Origin: Xiphophorus maculatus
Taxonomy: Eukaryota > Chordata > Actinopteri > Cyprinodontiformes > Poeciliidae
Assembly: GCF_002775205.1 (NCBI RefSeq)
Contig: NC_036464.1
Location: 6,937,291-7,001,290 of the forward strand
Direction of reading: 5' to 3'
DNA: 64,000 nucleotides
Part shown: piece by piece, positions 29,201 through 39,100 of the stretch
Numbering within the stretch: position 1 is the stretch's first letter
How the letters are laid out: each line of letters starts with the position of its first letter
Notes under the pieces: generated by a model
Told to the model about the DNA's origin: nothing
Database searches by the model: none
Seen by the model: the letters and a program-made list of their open reading frames with translations, nothing else
Program-made: the position numbers and the translations under genes

Positions 29201-29587
29201 TTTGGGGAAATTTTCTACCATTTTCTCTGCAGATGAAGATACAAGCTGTCATAGTTTTTCTTGAGAAACGTCTCTGTATTTGTCCTCTGTCACTTTAATG
29301 ACAAGTCGCAAGGGGTAGAGGTCCATACCCACAGCGTCATGCTGCCACCACCATACTTTACGGTGATGGTGTTAGTCAGGTCCTGAGCAGTGGCTGTTTT
29401 TTTCTCAAGACATAAAGCTTTGAATATAGGCCAAAAAAGACCTACCTCGCCTTTCTCAGACAAGAGACTTTTGTATATCTGTTCTAACAATCTATTGCAG
29501 ATGTTTCTGCAAAATTAAAGCAACAAGTGGATTTAATTCTAACTCACGCTCAGTCAGCTCAACTTACCTCAGGTACCTCAGGAGGAT
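26250..29587 (-). CDS. TRIM-family gene with coiled coil and PRY-SPRY, RING/B-box not found (5' end unresolved)
   Basis: Exons on the minus strand: 29568-29587 (20 nt, strong acceptor and GTAAGT donor), 28611-28706 (96 nt), 28264-28497 (234 nt), 28119-28165 (47 nt), 26906-27048 (143 nt) and 26250-26821 (stop TAG). All junctions agree in phase. The 96- and 234-nt exons are rich in Lys, Glu, Leu and Gln, as in a TRIM coiled coil, and have exactly the sizes seen in the plus-strand TRIM gene. The last exon is a full PRY-SPRY: LDPETAHPKLVISP, HYWEIDV, YWELGVTF, VSWCVEF, GLVTFLEAD, TPLFSFCA. The first exon needs one base from an upstream exon I could not identify. No RING or B-box was seen before the end of ablim1, so this may be a RING-less TRIM of TRIM14-like layout, or 5'-truncated. 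Expect SPRY-mediated target binding. Confidence 0.78.
27049..28118 (-). other. TRIM intron with Tc1 debris and a hAT MITE
   Basis: Between the 143- and 47-nt exons. 27095-27600 carries Tc1-family terminal and transposase traces (acatggtggtggtagcatca) and 27960-28100 another terminal phrase. A clean MITE is listed separately. Confidence 0.6.
27626..27838. mobile_element. hAT-type MITE with perfect 8-bp target duplication
   Basis: A 213-bp element with inverted termini starting cagtgtttctcaattccagt and ending with the near-exact reverse complement (about 40 bp of TIR at each end). It is flanked by identical 8-bp copies ctctaatc at 27618-27625 and 27839-27846. An 8-bp duplication with CAGTG...CACTG ends is the hallmark of the hAT superfamily. 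No coding capacity. Confidence 0.93.
28860..29500 (-). mobile_element. Tc1-like remnant in TRIM intron
   Basis: The minus strand at about 29300-29400 keeps TVKYGGGSMTLWVW, the conserved VKHGGGSIMLWG region of Tc1 transposases, in a short open frame. Flanking sequence is decayed. Confidence 0.75.
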
Positions 29588-32250
29588 CTGAAAGATCAGT
29601 GGAAATAAGATGCACCTGAGCTCAATTTTAAGTACTTTAGAAAAGGGTATATTTTTATGTTTGTTTGGTTTTTTTTTACAAATTTATAAAAATATCTGAA
29701 ATATGTTTGCCTTTGCCATCATGCATTATTTTGTGTGTTAAGTTTCAAAAATGAAAACGATATTCAAATCTGTATTTGAGAAACGTTATGGGGTGTAAAT
29801 ACTTTCAGATGGCACTTTATGTATATTCTGTAAAAACCAGCACTCTATTGATTTACATCATATATTGATTTTTATCCACTTTTTTTTATTATCTTACTCA
29901 ATTGCACATTTCTGTGAATTTAAATATGCTATTTATTCAACTGTACAGTAAATTTTAAATGTTGTAAATTTGCCTTTGCTGTACAGTCTCATTTCGTTTT
30001 GTTATGCATTTTCATCTGTGTGTGAGTCTACATGCTTCCATTTGCCTGTCACTTTGCTGCTGATACACTCATGGACAAAGAAAAAGAATATTTCTGTTCT
30101 TGTGACAGTCCACCATAGCTTAAACATGTCACTGCCTGAAAAGATGTCACTTGACTGCCGTACCATTTCTGCACAGATTGACATACACACACCAATTCTA
30201 CTGTAAGCAGTGGTGAAAATGTCTTTATTCTACAAAGATGGAGTTGAACACTGCAGAAGAAAGTTGTTGAGAATAGACCAAGATGTGAAATTCTACTCTC
30301 AATTTGAGAATAAATAAATCACAATCTAGAATTGTCATGGACATCTTAGTGGTTATTGTGCAGGCTTCATGTTTTAATTTTAATTCAGTTTTTTCTCTCT
30401 TTTTAAAACCTTACTGCCCCTGCAGAGATCCCAAGTGCTCATTTCTAGGTTTTTTCCTAACTATTTGGATTCAATTTGGGTCCAAATCACAAACAACCTG
30501 GGAAGAAGCTAAAGTCCAGGCAGAGTTGAGATGTTCACAGCAAAACACACACAATCATCTAACGGGTCAAAGAAAACAAGATCAAACAGGACTAAAATGG
30601 AGAACTGCAGAACAGAAAATCTGGGTATGAGTTGTAGAAAATAAAACAATTAAATACAAAGGAAATTATAAGGTATAGGTGTGGAATTTCAGATTTTGTT
30701 TTTACAGAAGAAAAGGGAAAAATATTGCAGAAGGTATGAAACCTCATAGACTGAAATGCAAACTCAAAGGATGAAACCCCTGATTGATTAAGGAAAAAGA
30801 GTTTGAGGACATAGTTTTCTGAGATAAAGTAAGGGAAAACCATAAAAGAGTATAGTTGTGGATGTTTCCCTTCACCACAACGCAGTAAATCATAGACTGG
30901 AGCCTTCTGTAGTGTAATGTTTTCAGCACTCATTGCAAATATTTTTGGTACAACTATGGACTTGCAAAATTAGCATGTATTGCATGACTGGTGGTGGGAC
31001 TTCAACAGGTCAGCTGAAAACTGCGGAAGAAGCAGAAGTCAGAGCAGACTTACGATCTGAACCTGCTGATTCATCAAGTTCAGATCTGAAGAATCGGCAT
31101 CAGTTTCTGAAAGGAATACAATACCCTGAGCAGTATAACATATCTGTATTGCTTTTCAATAGTCTGGAATGATACACTGCTTTTGGTAAACAATCACAGA
31201 AGTAATTTGGGGGAGGACTTGAAGGACATCCCCACATCTTTTTTTAAAGGCAGTTTAGGTTCCCTGTAGTTTTTATCATCCAAAAACATTACCACATTGT
31301 CAAGCACCAGTACCAAGTCGAAACCAGCTGATCCAGCTGGAGTCAGTTGCCCTTTAGTTTTTTTTTTGTTTTTGTTTTTTTTTACATATTTTGAATTTCA
31401 TGTTGTTTTGTAGGGTAAATGGCATCACACTCATTGGCATCCAAATGTATCATTGCTTAATTTTATAAAAATCTATGCAAATACTCTGTCTGCACTAATA
31501 AAGATTCACTCACTTCAGCATGTTGAATGCTTGAAACTGAAATCAAAAAACTAACGGCATGAGCTACTTTTCAATTATCCAATTAATTTAAGAACTATCT
31601 TCCTGCTTAAGTGCTCTTAAAGATCATGGAAATGTCATTACCAGATGGTCACTTGAACATTAAATTTAAAAATCCCCGAAAAGGTGACACCATGGTAAAA
31701 GTGACATCCTGATTCAGCCGAACACTGTGAATTCAAAACACTTGAACCCAACACACTCCCAGTATTCAAACTGGGAGTGAATTCAAAGTAACACAAATAC
31801 CTCAAGACCTGACAAGAGTTGCTATTTCACAACTTGTGCTTAATTTACATTTAATCATGTTTTCCAGCTGCTATTCATGTGGCAGCTTAAAGATTACCAT
31901 TCTTTTGGATGGGAACTTTTCTTATATGAATATTTTAAGTATTTTTTATTTAGAATTTAAAAAATCTAAATAAGTGAAGTCAGCCTGTCCTGATTCAACT
32001 GAATATTTTTCAGTTGAGAAAACTTTCTGGAAAATTGCAACAGGCAACAGTAGTATGAGCATTTTACAGCATTATTAAATGAATAATGCTGTAAAATTAA
32101 ATGAATGAAATGAAGACTTCTGATGAAGATTTTAGGTTTGTATTTCAGTCCTAAGATAATTTCCCACCCTGTGCTAACATCCCCAAATGTCCACATCAAA
32201 ATATGAGAAAAGAAGCTGAGGGTAACTTTGGGATGGCAGAGGATCAGTGT
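29588..32250. other. region that should hold the 5' end of the minus-strand TRIM gene
   Basis: AT-rich. A Tc1-family terminal phrase lies near 29690-29825. One exon-like block at 31054-31106 is described separately. No RING, B-box or other recognisable coding exon was seen on either strand. Confidence 0.45.
31054..31106 (-). other. orphan exon-like block
   Basis: Minus-strand 53-nt block with good acceptor (cctttcag) and donor (ATC|GTAAGT). Only one frame is open (TDADSSDLNLMNQQVQI), and it leaves phase 0, which does not match the phase-1 entry of the 20-nt TRIM exon. It could be a 5' UTR exon, an alternative exon or chance. Confidence 0.3.
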
Positions 32251-32254
32251 TCAT

Positions 32255-33145
32255 GGTTCATGGCAATTTAAATCTTTATTGGCTTAGATTTCAATACAAC
32301 AAATGGCAGTGTGTTTTTTTTTTCATTTATAAAACAATACTTTCAAATACAGTCGTTTCTTGAAATAGGGGGTCGTATCTATTTGAATGTAACTATATGT
32401 TGGAAACAGCCTTAAAATATAAGATTCTTACTTCCAATATAAGTAAAGGTAAGGTGTATAACTTTGTTTATGAGAGCCTGAGAAAAGAGACATTTTTTTG
32501 TCCATTCAGATGAACAATTTGTGTGCATGAAAGCCACGGGGAAGAAGACTGGTGATATGCCGGCTATTGGAGGATTCATTTCCACGTAGATCCAGTCAAA
32601 CAGTTGGCGGATGTGCTCACCGTGTTCCCACAGGCTTTTCTCATCGTATTGTATCTTAAAAGACTCACTGAGCCGATTCTTGAAACCTTTGGGCTAAAAC
32701 TGTTTCAGCCCAAGCAAAACAAAAAGTTGACACACTTTTGAGCTACAGGCATGGGCATTTTTGTGACTGTGCCATGATGGTCTACTGTAATTACAAAGTT
32801 CCACGGGAATCAACAGCAACAAATAGGGAGAAACAAGCAGTAAAGTAAAGGAAGGATTTTCACTTAAAGCAAAGCAGGAGGTAAAATAAGTGCAGTCAAA
32901 GCAAATAAAACTTGACCCTTCTCATCATTCTTTGTCATTTTTGAACATGGAAGAATTTTCCATTCATTATTGAAGTCCATCATCGCAACATCAGTCCATT
33001 TCTTGGAATCCCCAGGTATATCCAGACGACATAAGCAAAAAAAAGAAAAGGAAATAACCCAGAACCTACATCTAGATTACAACTGTGTGCTATCTGATTG
33101 TATGTACAGAATAATGCATGCTATAAATTAGAAAAAATAAAAAAT
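32255..33145 (-). other. ablim1: ablim1 3' UTR
   Basis: Non-coding sequence from the TAG to a minus-strand AATAAA at 32275-32280, about 870 bases. No alternative last exon was recognised. Confidence 0.6.
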
Positions 33146-36100
33146 CTAAAAGAGCTTGGCCTTCTTTTTCATGTCGTTGCGTTTCCACAGGGGAAGCCTG
33201 TCAAACTCCTGGATCTCCATTCCAAAGATCTCAAAGAACGTTTCGGGTGCTAAGTGGCGCTAGAAATGAGAACAAAGGTGGAGAAAAAACAAAGGAGGGG
33301 GGAAGGGTGGGAGGTTCTCAGTTAGCATCAAAGCTGTAAAAAAAGGGTTTTGCTGCAAAAATGACAAGGAGCAACTGATACTGCATGTTCTCAGCTACAG
33401 ATGTAAGTTTGTGCAACAATGCTGTTGACACAAAATCAAAATGCAGTGTTAACTGAGGAGCGTCAGGAGGAAAACCGATACCTCCAGTCTGGTTCTGTCC
33501 ACATCCCTTGGCAGTTTAGCTCTCCCTCTACTGGTTATCATGAGCATTTCATAGGGATACACCTTCAGAAGGAGACATGCATCATTAAAACAGATAAAAC
33601 CTTTAGCTAAGCCCCAAAAACGAACAGATATCACCAAACAAAATCACTAAATTTGAAGTTTTTGGGTAATTCTGACTGTGAGAAAGGGTGGGAGAGCAGG
33701 TATGTGACAGGAGGCTGACTGGGTTTGTTTTGTTAAGGATATTCAGGAAATGCAGGTGCTTTGATGTGCACAATCTTTTAGTGCTTAAACGTGCAAACTG
33801 TCAGACAAAGAGAGGAAAAAATGACTTCAAACTCATGTAACTGGTTATAGTTTGAGAAGCATTTAATATTTAAAGGAAACCAAAAAAAAAAAAAAAAGGA
33901 GGACCAACATCTTTAATGTAGGCCATATCGATCCACATGGGAATGATTGTCCTGGATTCCAGGTGCTGGTATTTTTTCAACTAACTGAGAAATAAACTAG
34001 CTAATCCTAATCCCAGCTGAGATGCTCAATAATAAGCAACTGAAAACTCTTTGAAGCCCCTGACCAACTCATATCCACACAGTAATGCCCTCACACACTA
34101 CATACACAGTATATAGTGATATGAGTTGTTTGGATGACTTACTGGATTTTTACACTGTATGTTGCATACAGTATCCAGTCACTTTGAGTCACAGCCATGT
34201 GCAGATGAGCATGAAGAAGCCAGCATGCTATAAGCGCTTGAGTGACTCGGCAGCTCCTTAAGCGACATGCTGAATCAGGAACCCAGCTAAAGTGAGTCTT
34301 TTGTTGTTTTGCTAAAAGAATGTAGGGGGGGGGGGGGGGGGGGGGGGGTTTAGGGTTTGCTTTTTTTTTTTTTTTTTTGCAAAATAACTGCATTAACTGT
34401 CCCCGCTCTATCTGATCATATTTTAGCCCATTTGTTGTCTCTTAAATACAGTTTCTTGCAAAAGTGGCCCTGGCATTTGGACTGTTTCACATTTTGAGTC
34501 ATTGCCACCACAAGATTCACTGTGTTTTTAGTAGGATGGAGAAATTTTACGCAACATAATACATGTTTTTATTTTTTAAATTATTTTTACCTTAAAATCT
34601 GAAAAGTTGTGAACATTTTTATACTATCCATCTGAGCCTATAAGTTGTGCAAATTACTTACAGCTAAGGAAATGTTTAGATCAAAGTATATTGATGTGCT
34701 AGGATGGCCCAGTTAAGGTCAACCACCATGCTGTGAGACAATTCTCTTTAGCAGTGTCAGAGAAGTTGATAAGGAGAAGCATGGAGTGTGCATTAGTTTT
34801 AAACCATCCTGAGGCAAATGTTTTTGGATAAGTCTCCAATAACTTGGCTCATCTAGATACTGAAAGTTGATCACATACGTCTCTGCAAAATAGCTCAACC
34901 TCAATCAGGACTGATGGTTTTCAAGTTTACCACAAATTCTAAACTGAGTACAGTCTTGACTTTGACTAGGCCACTAAAGTACATGCCTGATTGCCAGCTT
35001 TTGCTATTTCAGCACGTATATATACATATTTTTTTACATTTTCCCTTCTAAATTTCAGAGGGTTTGACTTGTGTCTTTAACCCCTACATTTCTGGTTTAT
35101 TCTATGAATATACAGTCTTCAGTTGTAGCTTTGATAATCATATTTACAAAAGAAAAAGCAAGAAAATAAATATTTTGTACATTGTTTTACAATGTACATT
35201 GCTTTTATATTGTTTTCAATGAAGGCTATTTAAGCCAATTAAATTACACACACCTGCGTTTATTTGATAGTTAAATGAAATTGCATTGAATTTAACTTTT
35301 AGGTTATCACAGTAAAGTGAGTGGGATAAAAATACATGCTATTTTACATACATGTGCTATTTTATTTGAAAAAACTTAAAGCAACGTATAATTTTCCTTC
35401 CACTTCACAATTGTGCCCCACTTTGTGTTATTCCATCCAATAAAATCCATAGAAGTTTGTGGTTGTAATGGGACAAAATGTGAAAAGTTTTAAGAAATAT
35501 GAAAGTTTTTGCAAGGCTCTATATTTCTAAATTCACTATAAACATTCAAATACAGTCAAAGATGAGACATTGTACTCTTTTTTTAAATGTATCTCATTTG
35601 TAATTGATACAAAAAGAAGAAGATACTTGCTTTTGGTTCCAACATATTAGGCATAGATACTCCCCTGTCCATCCTTGCAAGTGCTGCACGGCCATCCTTA
35701 ATGTGCTAAAGGATAGAACATATACACATGTAATATAGTGGAAGGGGACTGCAAGGTTCATGGCATGAATATACGTCCACTCATGACAGTGGGTGCAGTT
35801 TTTACTGGATGGAGCGAGTAGCTTGAATACAGCTCTGTTTCTTAGTATTAAACATGGGCAATCGTTTACAGCTTTCCTAAATATACAGCGGTTGTTGTTG
35901 TTGTTTTTTCTGTCGTTCATTTAAAGAAATAAGTATAACATGTAGCTTGAGTCATCACATTGATAAACAACACAGAATAAGACATGAGGCAATGGTTATA
36001 CATTGCATTTACAGTACAGTTGTTCAGCTACTTGGCATATGTGTGTTTGCTTCTTATATCTGTTGGAAACCACAGCACAATATGCCTTGTAGTTGAAACT

Positions 36101-39100
36101 AATTCAAACAGTGATGCAAGCAAGGAGCAGGAGTGGGTGGTGTGCATTCAGGGCAAGGTGACTCTTGCAACCCAATGACCAAGCATAGTATATGATGCAA
36201 AGATGAGGAGGCATGCCATGTGAAGAAAAGCAGATGAGAGACATACCTGAAACTCTGCAGGACAAAATGGGACAAAGAATGAGACTCACAGTTAATGGTT
36301 TGCTGTCGAGTCCCCCTGCAAGGCTACTTTTATCTACAGCACTGCAGTCCTTAATAAAAATCAAATATTTCAAAGTGCATGTCTGTGTATATTTATGCTT
36401 TGCAAGCCAATTCTAATGCTGAATATCTCTGGTGAAACTTGCTTTGTGTGGCTTTGTTCTGTTTGAAGTGCTCACCTCTTCCTCCACCACACATGTCTCC
36501 ATAGCTGTTGTACTGGGTGAAATCTGTAGACTGAGGCTGAAACAAACCCCAGAGAAATCAGCTTGTTAACTTAGGGAAAAATTTATCTTGCAGAGGTTTC
36601 AATCCATGTTTTGAAATTTGTTTTCATAGATTTCTTTACACATAATATTCAAACCCCTATTGGTGTGTATTAATTTTTTTATTTTACTAGACAAAATTAT
36701 GAACATACTTGCATAACTAAGCATAAAGCATAATACAAACTCTAACTAAATACAATCAAGTAGTGATAAAAAGCAAACAAGGAAACCACAGACAGACAAC
36801 CAGATATGTAAGACTAAAATACAGTAAATAGTGAAGTAAACCAAACAATTCAAATGTTGAACATGCTTATATATAAAACGTTCTTAATGTTTGTTTGAGT
36901 GATAAAAGCCAAACAACATATTGTAGTAAGTTCAGATAGAAATAATATTTCTTTTTTATCTTCAGCCAACTTTGACGGTCTTTACAAAATCCACAGACAA
37001 CCTCAAATAAATGTTCTAAACTATCACCCTGAGTGAAACAAGGAATACAGTTAACTCTATTCAAATCATATTCACTGAGAGTTAAACTCAATGTATTTTA
37101 ATTTGCATGTCTTTCATTTTATGAAGAAAATACAACTTGTCTAATTTATGAGAATATCTTCAATTAGCGCCATCTTGTGGATTGTTTCTTCAAACTGTTG
37201 TTGAAATCACGAGGATTTCTACAAGTTTGATGTGCTCAGTTGACTTTAGTTGATCTGATAAATCCTGTAACATGTGCAGAAGTTGCATCCAAAAGGGATT
37301 TTACAAAATATTAACTGAGGACAAATCCACTCAGAAAAAAAAAGTAAAACTATGAATTATTTTCCTTCCACTTCACAATTATGCACTACTTTTAGTTGTT
37401 CTATCACATGCTAATTTCAATCAAATACATTATAGTTTGTGGTTGTTAACATGAAAAAGTGTAGACAAGTTTGCAGTGTATGAAAGCTGTGTACTTTACT
37501 GTTTATGTAACATCAGCACATCAAGTTTTTTTACCCGATGCAGACCGTTCCGTCCATAACCAGGCAGAGAGTTGGTCTTGGCTGGAGACGTTGGATCTGA
37601 AACACAAATTATACACAATGTACTTATAAGAAAAAGTTACATTTCTTCTTTTTTTAAGATTTTGTTGGCTCTATTGGCCTTTTTTTGAGAGTGATCAGAG
37701 AGGAAAATAGGTAATGAGAAACAGGGAAGACATGTCCCAAAGGTCATCAGGCCAGGACTCGAACCTGTGACGGCTGCGTCGAGGACTAAGACCTCCATAC
37801 GTGGGTTGTGCTTTAACTCTGTGCCACCATAGCACTCCAAGTTGAATTTCTAACTTATGATGTTTTATGATGTAGGAAATTTACAGTACAGATGTTCTGC
37901 TAAGGTACATTGCTGACAAATCAAGAGTAAACCAGCTGAGGAGGCCGTTTCTGGCTACCTGCGTCACAGTTGTTCATTTTGGGATCATAGCGCTGAGCAG
38001 AGAGGCTGCGAGCATGCCGCTCCCTAATCTGCTCTTTCTCCATCTCCTCCTTCAGAATGAGTTTTCCCAGACCAGACTGAATCTGCACAGTCAAAACCAA
38101 ACATTAGTCCAACGCCAAATAGCTTCAGAGAATAAACTAAGACAGCTATGCAGTATTTACAGTAACAGGAATCTAAATATTATCCAACCAACCTTACTGA
38201 GATGCTCTTCCTGAAGTTGCTTTCTTTTCAAAGCCTCTTCCTCCTCCTCTTCTCTAGACCGCCTCCTCCCTTCTGAACCTACAGGATTTTAGCGAAGTTA
38301 CAAAAACCGTCATAAGACTTAATTACACCTAACACAGAACTCAATCAAACCTGTGTTGTTTAAGAAGACCATGCCTTACAGACACGTCCAGTGAAAAGTT
38401 TACATACACTCATTTAGGGCTGATTAATTTAGGTATTTTCTTATTTAAGTGAACCATTTTTCCCAGGGTGGAACCATAAGACACCAAACAACCTCACTAA
38501 TTTTAAAAAAACAAAGGAACTGGAAGAACAAATTTGAATCTAGACTCCATTTTGTGTAACGTCTAAATACGAAGGCTCAAATCTAAAAATTAACCCAGAC
38601 AAACGTTCTTGACATAGTATGTGGAGCTCATTTGAATTGATTGGTTTCTTGGTACGGACTCTACTTTTAAGCATAAAACATAAAATTTTAACATAGTTCA
38701 ATTGAAACCATTCCAGAGTTTAATGTCAACCTGCTTCAGATTTCCCAAAACCAATTTTGATGTGATGGGATCCTTGTCTTGTTGAAAGATTCAGGAGCTG
38801 TCAGGTATTTTTTTGGGTGGAATCGGACCCAGGTTTGTAGGGTTGCAGGAGGAGGACTGGTGACTCTTCACAGACGTCAAAGGGGAAGAGGAAGTCAACT
38901 GTTCTATAATTTTCCCCAGCTGAGGTAAGTCAGAACTCATAAATAAAAACTCTAATGAAGGAAGATAACGTAAAAGTGAATCCTCAAAGCTGACTATGGA
39001 TGATAAAAGGATTCATTGTTTCCCACTTGGTTGACATGGTAACACTGGTGTACCAGTGTTCAACCCAATTTCTGCTTTTATGCAGCCGTTTCACCCTGGG

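Noticed and set aside
30425-31120. Two short stretches sharing a gaagaagc.aaagtc phrase, considered as a local duplication
   Set aside because: Similarity is limited to about 30 bases and flanks do not align.
34139-34393. Minus-strand frame with a poly-Pro and poly-Lys run
   Set aside because: Arises from the G24 and T18 homopolymers.
37740-37835. Possible minus-strand tRNA gene
   Set aside because: Box A and B are present, but the stem pairing and anticodon arm are not credible and the same head occurs at 17030-17105 with a shared tail, so it is a SINE.
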